A stretch of 64,000 bases of DNA. Origin: Acutalibacter sp. 1XD8-33 (lineage in GTDB: Bacteria; Bacillota; Clostridia; Oscillospirales; Acutalibacteraceae). A model generated the notes under the pieces. The model did not search any database and was not told where the DNA came from. It worked only from the letters and a program-made list of their open reading frames with translations. Positions 1-9,191 of the stretch are shown in pieces (position 1 is the stretch's first letter; the number at the start of each line of letters is the position of its first letter). Position numbers and translations under genes: made by a program. Location of the stretch: positions 1 through 64,000 of the forward strand of contig NZ_RAZF01000002.1 in the NCBI RefSeq assembly GCF_003612555.1, given 5' to 3'.

Positions 1-112
1 CAAAAATTATGCTGACTTTTTTATTTTGGGGCTTGACACCTATTTGCAGGTTTGCAAAGTAGCGCACGACCCACCGTTCCCGCCAACCTGGTACAGTTGA
101 CTTCATCGTTCA

Positions 113-2977
113 TTATACAAAGAATCCATCAGTATCAAAGAGATGGTTAAGTTCCTCGCTGGTTTGTGCATGAGAAACTTTATCCCTGACAGCACTTTTC
201 GACATGTCCAGTCGCTTGTATTTATAAGTTCCCGATGCCTGTTTCATTTGGCGAATTAGTTGGATTCTGCCAAGTCCAGGATTTTGTCTTGCATATTCTG
301 CAAATCCTTTTGCCTTGCTAAGATTATCATCAAGGTCTGCGCGGTGAGGTTCTAAAATATCAATGACATATTTCGAAACAGGGTCTCTACGCACAATGAT
401 AAAGTCTGGGTATGCAGGCTTCATTTCCCCATCCATTTCGTAAGGGATGCAAAGAGACCATGCACCTCTGGAGGGGTTACGAATAAAACAGACAAAGCCA
501 TCCTGCGCCTGTTCTTCTTCAAGCGTTCCGATTTCCCATGTGTTCAACTTTAATATAGCGATTCCTGTTGCATCGCTGACAAACAAATGATCTCGATACG
601 CTTTTCCGCCTGCTTCGTGTGGAACCTGAATTGTTTCCGGTAAACGGAAATTGTGCTTGCTTACCACATCCCCGTCAGATACAATAGTATCATATTGTCT
701 GCGTATCTTCTCATCAACGCTCGTAGCAATATGACGGCGATAATCATCGTTCAAGCGGTGGAAACGTTGCTGAGCATAGGTGTGCAGTTTATTCATGCTG
801 TCTTCATCGGCGACAAATAGAATGACATCTACCTTGAATCCATTGGGATCATCTTCATCTATATATTTGTTGCCATAAATATTTCCGATACCCTCATTGC
901 CGAGTTTACTTTCCGCAATGCGAAACTGCCTGTCCACATCTGTGTCTGTAGTTGTGAAAAGGTTATGCACATAGTAGTTATCAACAGTTTCCCCGAATGC
1001 ATCAAAAATCTGTGTTGCCAACTTGAACTGCTTGACCTGTAGCACAAGGTCATCGTATTCTCCGCAGGTTTTCAAATCTTCCACATAGTTGTGAATCATA
1101 TCCGCAATCTCGGATTGTACTTCTCTGATTGCCATGCGATGCAAACCAGACATAGTAAGCAAGTGTGCCATTTTAAAGAGAGATGTCAGGTAGTTGTTAA
1201 TTCGCACAACTCTAACATTGTAGGAGAGAAGACCCGCGTCATTGATGAATTTCATAACCTCTTCGCGGTCGAATAAATCAACTGGGGTTTCCTGATCTGC
1301 TTCATCTGCATTCTCGCCTGCAGAAGATTCTGCCACTGGAGCCGATATCCCGTTGTCGGCTGTTGATGTAGCGTCAGTAGCTTGAATATCGGAAGATTCA
1401 ACCATTGAACTAAAACTGGAACTCTCAGCTGTATTCACTGCTGGAGGGCTTATCTCACTAACAGGCTTTGCTGCACCTGTTCCGCCTTGACTTTGGGAAT
1501 CTGTTGTAGTAGCTTCATCTTGTTCTGTTGTGCCACCCGAAATATCGAGTGAAAGCTGTCCAGGCATATTGTTATTTGGCTTTTTTCTACCAGGCCTGAC
1601 CGTCAAGGTATCGTATCGCCTTTGATTGGGAGTTTCCCCATACACATCTGTTGGTATATCGCCACCCTCTGCACTTTGCAAAGCATCTACGACATCCTTA
1701 ACCGTATCCTCATTAAAGTGCGGCAAAAACAGATGAACATCATTCAACACTTCATCTACTGTGATGTGCATCTGCATCGGTGTTCTGACCATTCTGCCGA
1801 GCAGCTGTGCAATGTAGGTGGCATCGCTGGCGTGCTTGAAGGACATCATAGTTTCTGCCCTTGGGCAGTCCCATCCAGTGGAAAGATTCTCCTTGAAAAA
1901 TACTACACGGATATTCCTATCCTCGGAGATATCTGACGGTTCCACATAGCGCACATCCAGTCCGCCCACCGTAATTGTTCCCTTTTCGCCGAAAGTATGC
2001 ACAACTTGTCCAGCGTCAAAGCGGAAACCAGTGCGTTCCTCGATTTTCTGCAAGCAGTCCTGTAAATCCGTATCTGTAAGTTTGCCATTGCTGCCGTTCA
2101 GTACCTGTATAACAAAAACAGGGTTTACATAGGCATAGTGCTGTTCTTGGCAATACTGTGTCCAATGTTGCCATTTTTCCTGCCAATCATCGGCGGCGGC
2201 TTGTAGAATAGCCATATCCTTGTTTACGGTACTTTCTTCCGGGTAGGTAATCACAATGCGGTCTTTCAGCAGGCCTGACGCCCGCACCTCATCTGCTGTG
2301 ACAATAGATTTGTGTATCGTTGAGGAAGTCCCCTCCACCAAGACATTAAAACGCTGGGGGGTGGCAGACATCCCGATTACCAGAGGCATCGGAGGTATCT
2401 TATCTTCCTCACTGCCTTTCAGGAATTTTTGCATGATGGTCGTTGCCTTGCCAGCTTCTCTGCCCTGCATCCCACGATGTGCTTCGTCAATGATAAAATA
2501 GAGACGGTCACTCTTTTCCCTTGCAGTATTAGCGATGGTCTGCCAAATCGTGTATGTGCGTCCATCTCCATTTTTTGTGAGTTTGGATGTCTTTGACAAT
2601 TTCTGCGTGTTCAAGAAGTAAATATGGCCGTCCTCGAACAACTCCATATCAAAGGAATCCTCACTGACCGTCACACACCGCCCAAGGCGGATTCTATCTG
2701 CCTTGGCATCGATTTTCAGTTTGGACTGCTCATTCAGTTGCGGCGAGTCCGACAGCCAAATCACAATGGCGTTCTGCTGTTCCATATAGGATTCATCCCC
2801 AAAGAAAATACTTTCAATCAAGGATGCCATGATAATTGTTTTGCCCGCACCCGTGGGTGCAGTAAAGGAAACCACCTGCGGAGCGTGTGTCCTATGGTAG
2901 CTGCCGAGGGCTTCTGCTGTTTTCAAGCGGATGTCCACAAGCGCCCGTTTTTGAAATGGAAATAATTCTACTTTCAT
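113..2977 (-). CDS. Type III restriction-like Res subunit (DEAH helicase/nuclease)
   Basis: This 954-residue protein should translocate on DNA using ATP and cut it together with the Mod protein encoded just upstream. Seen: a Walker A PTGAGKT at residues 41-47, a helicase motif II DEAH in FIIDEAHRG near residue 160, and SATPQRF near residue 205. A Ser/Thr/Ala-rich low-complexity linker lies at about residues 490-590 and joins the helicase to the C-terminal part. Near the C-terminus PDFII followed by VIDILEPH resembles a PD-(D/E)XK nuclease core, but the expected lysine is not obvious. The ATG has a good GGGAG ribosome site 6 nt upstream. It is the last gene of a four-gene operon, 2 nt after mod. 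The Res assignment is firm; active cleavage is inferred. Confidence 0.88.
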   Translation of the reverse strand: MKVELFPFQKRALVDIRLKTAEALGSYHRTHAPQVVSFTAPTGAGKTIIMASLIESIFFGDESYMEQQNAIVIWLSDSPQLNEQSKLKIDAKADRIRLGRCVTVSEDSFDMELFEDGHIYFLNTQKLSKTSKLTKNGDGRTYTIWQTIANTAREKSDRLYFIIDEAHRGMQGREAGKATTIMQKFLKGSEEDKIPPMPLVIGMSATPQRFNVLVEGTSSTIHKSIVTADEVRASGLLKDRIVITYPEESTVNKDMAILQAAADDWQEKWQHWTQYCQEQHYAYVNPVFVIQVLNGSNGKLTDTDLQDCLQKIEERTGFRFDAGQVVHTFGEKGTITVGGLDVRYVEPSDISEDRNIRVVFFKENLSTGWDCPRAETMMSFKHASDATYIAQLLGRMVRTPMQMHITVDEVLNDVHLFLPHFNEDTVKDVVDALQSAEGGDIPTDVYGETPNQRRYDTLTVRPGRKKPNNNMPGQLSLDISGGTTEQDEATTTDSQSQGGTGAAKPVSEISPPAVNTAESSSFSSMVESSDIQATDATSTADNGISAPVAESSAGENADEADQETPVDLFDREEVMKFINDAGLLSYNVRVVRINNYLTSLFKMAHLLTMSGLHRMAIREVQSEIADMIHNYVEDLKTCGEYDDLVLQVKQFKLATQIFDAFGETVDNYYVHNLFTTTDTDVDRQFRIAESKLGNEGIGNIYGNKYIDEDDPNGFKVDVILFVADEDSMNKLHTYAQQRFHRLNDDYRRHIATSVDEKIRRQYDTIVSDGDVVSKHNFRLPETIQVPHEAGGKAYRDHLFVSDATGIAILKLNTWEIGTLEEEQAQDGFVCFIRNPSRGAWSLCIPYEMDGEMKPAYPDFIIVRRDPVSKYVIDILEPHRADLDDNLSKAKGFAEYARQNPGLGRIQLIRQMKQASGTYKYKRLDMSKSAVRDKVSHAQTSEELNHLFDTDGFFV

Positions 2978-2979
2978 GT

Positions 2980-5103
2980 TTATCTCCCCGTGTTAATGCG
3001 GAAATTGTCCAAATAATCCCTGTAAAGCTGGTAGCAGTCCTTACCGTCATAGTTGCGGATCATCTCACGGTAGGCCGTCTCTGAATCCGTCACAATGAAT
3101 ATCGTTTGAATCTCCGAGTATTTGCGAATCTCATTATCAAACTCGGAATAGAAAGTTTCATCAATCAGAACCGCCATCTTGTTTTCTGGTAGGAGCAACA
3201 TAGGCGGCAGTTCCTCTGTATTCAAAACCGGACATTTCCCAATTGCTCTACCCTTCATCCAGAGAACAGGCAGCAACTCCGCAAACTGTTTTCCAAGCGC
3301 AACAGATGTCTTGTCAAGAAAACTAAGTTTGAAAAAAGCGGCGTTAGCCTTGAATCCATCTGACATAGGAATATCGCTACCAAAGTAGTTTCCACTGAGA
3401 GGATTGCCGTTTATATCATGCCCCTCAATACTGCATACTGTGCGCGGCCAGTTTACATATCTGGCAATACCGAGTTTTTCCCATTCTTCGTCCCCAGGTT
3501 GGTAGCCTTGTGCGGTTAGAGCCGTTGCTTCATCTGCCGAGACCTCATTATTTGTGACCATGATACAACGGCGATGTCCACCGTCTTCGGCGTTAAGAAG
3601 ATTGACAGCATGAAGGGTAGTGCCAGAACCAGAAAAGAAGTCAAGGATAAGAGCATGGGTTTTACTTTTCAATGAGAAATTTATACAATCATGTACGGCA
3701 TAAAGTGACTTTGGAAAAGTGAATTTTTGACCACCAATAATATTCCGTAGCATCGTAGAGCCATAAACACTTGCATCATGTCTATCCCGCACCCATATTG
3801 TCCGAGGATTTTGAACTGAGTCAAAATCCCCAGTTTTTTGCGCTACTACATAAGCGCCAGAATCATCTGTTCCGAGAATTTCTAAGAGGCCATTTTCAAT
3901 TTGTTCCATCTGTTTGTCTTTCAACATGACAATACTGCATTGCTGAGTAGTCGCATTAAACTGACCAGCCTTAACGCGATGTTCCGCCATTCGTTTCCTT
4001 AGTGTATCTTGTCCTACTTGCCACCGCCCCTCAACATTGTTTTTTCTTAATGGCCAGCAGATAACAGCACTGCTGGGAAGCGTTGACGGCCAAGGAATGT
4101 TGTTGCGGTTTTCTTCCAAAGCAAGTGAATCTCCAACATACAAAATCTTATGAGTTTCCTTATCCACATAAATAGGATAAAACAGATTTGGCCTGTCAGA
4201 ACGGAGAGCTGCAGTTCCTCGGCGGAGTAAGCTATTCCATATTGTTATAGTCTGTTCTGATTCATCATCCTCATCATTGGACAATAACATATTGTCATTA
4301 ACCTGTTCAATTGTGTGATTTCCCATGAAAACATAAAAGAAGTATTCACCTGCCCTGGAAAACTGCCCCGGTCTTGTGGACCCTTTTTTATTGGTCATTG
4401 CAGAAATCATCTGAATCTTTGCCTCTTTGAATATCTCCTCAAGCAGACAACCCAAGTGCAGGTATTCTTTTTCATCTATGGTGGCGATTAACACCGAATC
4501 TGTAGGATTAAGCAATTTTTTCGCCAATCGTAACCGTTTCTCCATCATGGACAGCCATTTACTGTGTCGGTACTGATCGTTTCCGTCTACATAATCATTA
4601 TTGTATTTCCAGTCCTTCGCCCCCGTGTTGTAGGGCGGGTCAATATAGATGCAATCCACTTTCCCGGCGTAGAGATATTCCAGTAACTGAAGGGCGTGGT
4701 AATTGTCGGCTTCAATCAGCGTATGCCAAAGGTCACTGTCTGGTGCATTCTCGACCGCATCAATCGGCGTAAGTGTCGGGTAAATTGGCTCACCAAATTC
4801 CGCAACAACTACAATCTCATCGAGCCTGAAGGTTTTTTGCTCATGCGTTTCTCTGCGATCACAGATTGTATTGTCACCATCAATGCGCAGAACCGTGTAG
4901 ATGTCACTGACGTACCCGGTTTTTAGAGCAACCTTGGAGCCAACTCGAATCGGCATACTATAAAGCGGTGTACATTCCGGCAGATGTTCCTCAAACACAA
5001 GGCCGAACTTTTTCTGCTCGATTAGTTTATCAGTTTCTTGCAGAATCCGCTCCCGGAGTATCGGGTCATCTATCTGCTGGATCAAATCCTGTAAGAGTGC
5101 CAT
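2980..5103 (-). CDS. Type III-like DNA adenine methyltransferase (Mod)
   Basis: This protein should transfer a methyl group from AdoMet to adenine and supply target recognition for the Res protein. The catalytic motif DPPYNTG lies near residue 155 and the AdoMet-binding DFFSGSGTT near residue 488. That order, catalysis before AdoMet, is typical of beta-class N6-adenine methyltransferases, including type III Mod. The about 300 residues between the motifs are the expected place for the target recognition domain. An N-terminal extension of about 130 residues precedes the methylase fold. I chose the ATG at 5103 because a GAGG site lies 8 nt upstream; a GTG at 5112 is possible. It sits 10 nt after the three-cysteine gene and directly before res. 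Confidence 0.9.
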   Translation of the reverse strand: MALLQDLIQQIDDPILRERILQETDKLIEQKKFGLVFEEHLPECTPLYSMPIRVGSKVALKTGYVSDIYTVLRIDGDNTICDRRETHEQKTFRLDEIVVVAEFGEPIYPTLTPIDAVENAPDSDLWHTLIEADNYHALQLLEYLYAGKVDCIYIDPPYNTGAKDWKYNNDYVDGNDQYRHSKWLSMMEKRLRLAKKLLNPTDSVLIATIDEKEYLHLGCLLEEIFKEAKIQMISAMTNKKGSTRPGQFSRAGEYFFYVFMGNHTIEQVNDNMLLSNDEDDESEQTITIWNSLLRRGTAALRSDRPNLFYPIYVDKETHKILYVGDSLALEENRNNIPWPSTLPSSAVICWPLRKNNVEGRWQVGQDTLRKRMAEHRVKAGQFNATTQQCSIVMLKDKQMEQIENGLLEILGTDDSGAYVVAQKTGDFDSVQNPRTIWVRDRHDASVYGSTMLRNIIGGQKFTFPKSLYAVHDCINFSLKSKTHALILDFFSGSGTTLHAVNLLNAEDGGHRRCIMVTNNEVSADEATALTAQGYQPGDEEWEKLGIARYVNWPRTVCSIEGHDINGNPLSGNYFGSDIPMSDGFKANAAFFKLSFLDKTSVALGKQFAELLPVLWMKGRAIGKCPVLNTEELPPMLLLPENKMAVLIDETFYSEFDNEIRKYSEIQTIFIVTDSETAYREMIRNYDGKDCYQLYRDYLDNFRINTGR

Positions 5104-5113
5104 AGCTTGCACC

Positions 5114-5890
5114 TCATCCTTCAGTAATCGTCTTTTCCTTTATGTGATACTGAATGCCATGTTCCTCACAGAAGAAAATGACCTTCGCTGCACATTTGTT
5201 ATAAAAATCCTTGTGTTCCTCATAGGAACTTGCGGTCTTATTGTAATTTGTTCTTCCAAAAATAATTCGGTCAACGAAACTAACGGCCTCCAGCAACTCT
5301 TGTAAATCTTGCTCTGCCATATTTGGAGTTGGATATGGTTCCATGCTTATCCATGTCTTGCATCCGGCATTATGTAGTGCTTTCAATGCTTCCAGCCGGT
5401 CTTTATAGGGTGCTGCCCCCGGTTCCATCTTCTTTCTATACTCTTCATCCAATGAGATGAGTGTTATGCCGTACTCATTTTCATCTGAAAGTTCAGCCAG
5501 CGATATGGGAAGAATTCCTTTTGTCAGCACTGTGCATTTGATTCCGGCAGCATTCAACTTTTTGATTGATGCGATTGCCATGTCTGCGATCTCCTGATAT
5601 CCATACATGAACGGGTCAGTAGTAAAACACAGCTGCACGGACACAATCTTTCCCTTTAATCTCGGAATTTCTTTATCAAGGAGTTCAAGCGTGTTCAATA
5701 CGAGCCTTGGACTGCGCCAGTCTTCATAGTCTTTTATTTGCCCGAAACGCTTTTTTTGTAAAAAGGCGTAGCAAGGGAACAGGCAGCCATGAGAACAGCC
5801 CAGCACAAAATTCATTGTATAATCGCCATACTCCACGCCCGTTTTGTAAAGCATAGTTTTTCTTTGTACATAGCCAGTCACTTTACTCAT
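5114..5890 (-). CDS. Radical-SAM-like three-cysteine protein
   Basis: This 258-residue protein resembles the spore-photoproduct-lyase-like branch of radical SAM enzymes. The cysteine motif near residue 32 reads CSHGCLFPC, which is CX3CX3C rather than the canonical CX3CX2C. The following TDPFMYGYQ, TVLTKG and WISMEPYPTPN segments fit the TIM-barrel strands of such proteins. Its ATG overlaps the stop of the upstream partner gene as ATGA, so the two are probably translationally coupled. The pairing matches the family pair known as three-Cys-motif protein plus TcmP. Its substrate is unknown. The spacing change may still allow an iron-sulfur cluster, but that is inference. Confidence 0.78.
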   Translation of the reverse strand: MSKVTGYVQRKTMLYKTGVEYGDYTMNFVLGCSHGCLFPCYAFLQKKRFGQIKDYEDWRSPRLVLNTLELLDKEIPRLKGKIVSVQLCFTTDPFMYGYQEIADMAIASIKKLNAAGIKCTVLTKGILPISLAELSDENEYGITLISLDEEYRKKMEPGAAPYKDRLEALKALHNAGCKTWISMEPYPTPNMAEQDLQELLEAVSFVDRIIFGRTNYNKTASSYEEHKDFYNKCAAKVIFFCEEHGIQYHIKEKTITEG

Positions 5891-7056
5891 AGTGCGGGCG
5901 TTCCTTTCTGAAACGAAACAACAGTGTGCCTTTTTCCATCCTTGGAATCAACGGCAGTGCTGAATATCGCTCCATATGTGTTTTTCAGTTCATTCCGTAT
6001 TTCCTGTCTAAATCCGTCAGACGGAAAAATCGGATGATAATCCAAAAGCTGCCATAATGACTCAAGTGGCACATTTTTCTGGCCAGAAAATGATTTTTGC
6101 AAATATTTTGCAATGTCTGTCACAAAAAAGCAGGACTCGTCCGTTGCAGGCACAAGAAAACCCTCATTGCCAAAATCAAACGATAACTGGTACTGACCAC
6201 CGTGCGTGTCTTTAGTTGAGGACTTTCCTCCGAAAGTTTTCCATGCCACCTGTTTATATAGCTTGAAGCCTTCGATATGGCTGGTACAATGAATCAAACT
6301 GTACAACTGTGAATTTTGCGTATTGAAAAATGGAAATGCACCCACAAAATATCTGCGTTGACCTTTTAGCTCTTGTATGATTTCTTCCACCCGTTCTTCA
6401 TATGCCTCTTTGTCGCTGCCAAATGGAATTAGTTTCTCAAAGTCAGTGAGATAGGTGTTTTCATATTTTTCCTTCGCAGCTTCCCGCCTTACCTGCGAAA
6501 TTGCTCGTACTGTATCCGAGACCATGTGGTTAATCATGACCTCGCCCCAATTTCTTAAAAACGGGATAAGCACAGGCCAGTTGATAGATGCATCATACGG
6601 ATCGTAAAACAGAAAATAGTGCAGATGCTGACGACCATACAACTGAGGACCTATCGTCTCTAATAGTTCATCCCGATCTTTGGCAGTTGCGATGATTCTA
6701 AAATTCCCTTCGTCAGCGGGAAGATGTTTTTTAAGTTCGTCCACTTTCTCTTGAGAATTATCATTCAAATATATCTGGATCTGTTTCTGCGGATAGGTGC
6801 GGGCAACATCAAGAAGCGCCTTAGCAACCCGAACAGGCGTCCCTTCGACAACTTCCCCATTATGTGTATAAACGCCGCTATTACACATACAGTCGATAAA
6901 CACCAATCCATAGCAGGAACTATTTAGCATCAGCTTTTGCGCCCAAGCTTTTATGTACTCCTCTACCAGTTTGAATTTCATGATGGTGTGAGGACTTGCC
7001 TTACTTATTATTTTACTATTGTTACTGCTTGACATAAACTCCCTCACATTCTTCAT
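5887..7056 (-). CDS. tcmP: Three-Cys-motif partner protein (TcmP-like)
   Basis: This 389-residue protein matches the TcmP family, whose members sit next to three-cysteine radical-SAM-like proteins. Recognisable is the N-terminal block SPHTIMKFKLVEEYIKAW, followed by FIDCMCNSGVY, which looks like the first strand and glycine loop of a Rossmann-type methyltransferase fold. The catalytic role of the family is not established to my knowledge. It is the first gene of the operon that continues into the three-cysteine protein, mod and res. The start is uncertain: an ATG at 7035 has a GAGGGAG sequence immediately upstream, while the ATG at 7056 has no clear ribosome site. Confidence 0.8.
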   Translation of the reverse strand: MKNVREFMSSSNNSKIISKASPHTIMKFKLVEEYIKAWAQKLMLNSSCYGLVFIDCMCNSGVYTHNGEVVEGTPVRVAKALLDVARTYPQKQIQIYLNDNSQEKVDELKKHLPADEGNFRIIATAKDRDELLETIGPQLYGRQHLHYFLFYDPYDASINWPVLIPFLRNWGEVMINHMVSDTVRAISQVRREAAKEKYENTYLTDFEKLIPFGSDKEAYEERVEEIIQELKGQRRYFVGAFPFFNTQNSQLYSLIHCTSHIEGFKLYKQVAWKTFGGKSSTKDTHGGQYQLSFDFGNEGFLVPATDESCFFVTDIAKYLQKSFSGQKNVPLESLWQLLDYHPIFPSDGFRQEIRNELKNTYGAIFSTAVDSKDGKRHTVVSFQKGTPAL

Positions 7057-7244
7057 TTGATTTCACAATATCAAAATCAAATCCACCATGCTATTTCAGC
7101 ATCAATCGGCCAAAGACGCTTACCCGTACTTAAATTAACAAACACTTCTATAATCTACTATACCACATAACACGACTGATTTCCAGAACCCCCAGCAATT
7201 TTCCTCATGTTTTCAGATATTCTACCCATTTGTAACGCATAAAA

Positions 7245-7286
7245 CGCCAGAGGGAGCCTTGCCTTATAACAAGTCTCCCCCTGGTG
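7245..7286 (-). terminator. Likely terminator behind tnpV
   Basis: Read on the minus strand, CCAGGGGGAG pairs with CTCCCTCTGG around an inner CTTG/CAAG stem, and the hairpin is followed by GTTTTAT. It lies about 45 nt past the tnpV stop codon and ahead of the TcmP operon, so it would separate the two transcription units. Confidence 0.55.
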
Positions 7287-7329
7287 TTCATGGTCTCCTG
7301 TTGGCGCATTTGCCAGAGTTTTGAACCTA

Positions 7330-7716
7330 TCAAACGTTACTCATCTCGCTCTTGATGATTTCCTCTGCACGGTTCACAATACTGTTCATGGCTCTGACCC
7401 ATTCCCATTGCGATTGGCGCTTCAAATCCTCCGTCACGCCCTCGGTGGTTGCCATCTGCTGGATGATAAGCCGATAACGCTCCTGTACCTGTTCGTTCAG
7501 GTCGGCAAGATAGGTGTGTAGCTTGCCCGTCAAGATTAGATGATTGAGCAGGAGAGGATTTGTTTTTTCCATATACGCCTTGTGCATCCACCCCCATTTC
7601 CCGATGGGACGGTCATCGTCCTCTGAAAGCTCGATAGCCGGAATGTAGTAGTCCCCGACAAGGACATAATCAAGTCCACTCGCTTCATCATGGATTCTCG
7701 GTTTTAATTCGTTCAT
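7330..7716 (-). CDS. tnpV: TnpV-like transposon protein
   Basis: This 128-residue protein matches the TnpV family carried by Tn4451-type mobilizable transposons of Clostridia. It has the typical opening (NELKPRIHDEASGLDYVLVG) with the DYYIPAIEL segment following, and an acidic, helical C-terminal half. Its function in transposition is not defined. A TTTCCTCCGT/ACGGAGGAAA ribosome site lies just before the ATG. It follows the recombinase remnant in the same direction, as expected in the ancestral element, and appears intact although the recombinase is broken. Confidence 0.75.
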   Translation of the reverse strand: MNELKPRIHDEASGLDYVLVGDYYIPAIELSEDDDRPIGKWGWMHKAYMEKTNPLLLNHLILTGKLHTYLADLNEQVQERYRLIIQQMATTEGVTEDLKRQSQWEWVRAMNSIVNRAEEIIKSEMSNV

Positions 7717-7850
7717 TGTGTTTTCCTCCGTTATTTTCGGTAGCCGCTACCGTTAATACGATGTTTGGCATAAAGTTGTTTCTGTCTGTGGTACAAATCA
7801 ACTTTGTCGGAGGTAACAGGGATGCTATGTCCTGCATGTAATGTCATTCT

Positions 7851-8178
7851 TTATGAGAGGGTGTCATTAAAAACATTCTTGAATACAGCAAAATCATTCT
7901 CGCCCTTGGCGCTGTCCACATCATCATTGATGGCAATAAAGCGGACATCATAAGCGGGAAAGATGAAATCCTGTAAACGTCCCATATAGAAATATTCCCT
8001 GCCCAGACGGGACAGGTCTTTGACGATCAGGGTGGAGACTGAATAGTCCTCCACATATTTCATCATTTCCAAAAACCCGGGCCTTTGAAAATTTGCCCTG
8101 AGAATCCGTCGTCCACGAAAAACATAGTGTTTCTAAAGCCGTGTGCTGCCGCATATTTGGACAATAGAGCCTTTTGGT
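7851..8178 (-). pseudogene. Serine recombinase, middle fragment (TnpX-like)
   Basis: Read on the minus strand from 8178, the translation QKALLSKYAAAHGFRNTMFF continues with VDDGFSG, the usual N-terminal domain of large serine recombinases. A run of five T where six are needed shifts the frame near 8070-8077. The next frame then gives EMMKYVEDYSVSTLIVKDLS and LGREYFYMG, ending at FKNVFNDTLS. The first about 30 residues, with the catalytic-serine region, are missing here and are found on the plus strand at 9514-9603, so an inversion separated the two parts. The large C-terminal DNA-binding part is absent. The gene is dead. Confidence 0.8.
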
Positions 8179-8451
8179 GAGGAATGTGTATGTGTCCAGA
8201 GTATATCCTATTCGCTTCTCTGCAAATGGTTCCGCTCTGCTGTCCTGCCGCTGGACAAGTCCCTGGAAACGGTGCTCTTATTCCGGGATGAGTTAAAACG
8301 CTGTTCCGTCTGCGGGCAGCCGTTCCGCCCCGGTTCTAACCGGGCCAAATACTGCAAGTCCTGTGCGGCGAAGGTTCACCGCCGGCAGAAAACGGACAGC
8401 GACCGGAAAAGGCGGCTGGCATGCGGACAATTAGAGTCGAAAAAGCATTGA
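8176..8451 (+). pseudogene. Cysteine-rich VLP-type protein, C-terminal fragment
   Basis: From the glycine codon at 8176 the plus strand reads GEECVCVQSISYSLLCKWF, then a zinc-ribbon-like RCSVCGQPFRPGSNRAKYCK with SCAAKVHRR after it. This is the C-terminal part of a small cysteine-rich (VLP) protein common in mobile elements of Clostridia. Its first 30 residues, ending ...CIALDNG, lie on the minus strand at 9602-9691. An open frame starting upstream at 8143 only looks like a gene because it reads across the inversion junction. Confidence 0.75.
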
Positions 8452-8825
8452 ATTTACTGCTGTTTTAAGCTGCTGTCAATGGGCGTGAGGGATAAATCTC
8501 CTGCGCCCCTCATAAACCTGCTTTTAACCGTCCGCAGAAGGATTTTCACCTAAATTGGAAAATCCCATTTAGGTGCGGTTTCTATTCTGCCGGTTTATCG
8601 GTTTATTACATATCCTGCCTGTATGGGATTTGCCAATACTGGATTTTCAGAGACTGGAAAACCTGACGTTCCAGACAACCCTGTCCCTCTCTTTCAGACG
8701 CTGGATTTCCAGACCTTTCTGGCAGCCCATATTTAGACGGAAATAAAAGAAAAGAAGTTAATAACAAAATAGTCAATATCAATCAAATCAATCTAAGGGG
8801 ATGGATTGATGGAAGGGAGTGTGCT
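8452..8825. other. Non-coding spacer with one hairpin
   Basis: I see no gene in these 374 bases. CACCTAAAT at 8547-8555 pairs perfectly with ATTTAGGTG at 8567-8575 around an 11-nt loop, and could terminate transcription of the cysteine-rich gene. The 120 bases before the RepA-like gene are AT-rich and may hold its promoter, but no convincing -35/-10 pair stands out. Confidence 0.5.
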
Positions 8826-9191
8826 ATGCAAAAACATTTTTTGATACCTTACAAGGAGGACAGCGGCGTACCGCCCTATCTGCCCTTTCCACGTTTTCTG
8901 ATACCATTGGATTTATCCAATGATGCAAAGGTTCTGTACGCCCTGCTCTTTGACCGGGCAGGCATTTCCAGGGAGAACGGCTACATAGACCCGAACGGCC
9001 GGATCCGTCTTTATTTTACAGTGGAAGAAGCAAAGGAAAAACTGCACCGTAGCCGCCAGGTGGTGACAAGGGCTTTTCAGGAACTGGAGCGCAGCGGCCT
9101 GATTGTCCGCTGGAAACAAGGGCTTGGCCGTCCGGCGGTCATTACGCTGAATATTTTGCCTGCAAGGAAGGAGGGAGATGCGATTGTGTAA
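8826..9191 (+). CDS. RepA-like replication initiator, N-terminal domain protein
   Basis: This 121-residue protein resembles the N-terminal winged-helix domain of RepA_N-type replication initiators that are found in clostridial mobile elements. Seen: PRFLIPLDLSNDAKVLYALL, then LFDRAGISRENGYIDPNGRI, and a helix-turn-helix-like stretch HRSRQVVTRAFQELERSGLI. It lacks the long C-terminal part of full RepA proteins, so it may be only a regulator or a residual initiator. It lies inside the inverted segment; in the ancestral layout it would have been co-directional with tnpV and the recombinase. Confidence 0.7.
   Translation: MQKHFLIPYKEDSGVPPYLPFPRFLIPLDLSNDAKVLYALLFDRAGISRENGYIDPNGRIRLYFTVEEAKEKLHRSRQVVTRAFQELERSGLIVRWKQGLGRPAVITLNILPARKEGDAIV

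Noticed and set aside
1-112. Possible gene or promoter before the res stop codon
   Set aside because: TTGACA-like text (TTGACACC) is present near 34, but no -10 box at the right distance and no open frame were found.
8143-8451. 102-residue protein starting at 8143
   Set aside because: Its first 11 residues are antisense recombinase sequence; only the part from 8176 is homologous, so it is a gene fragment joined by the inversion.
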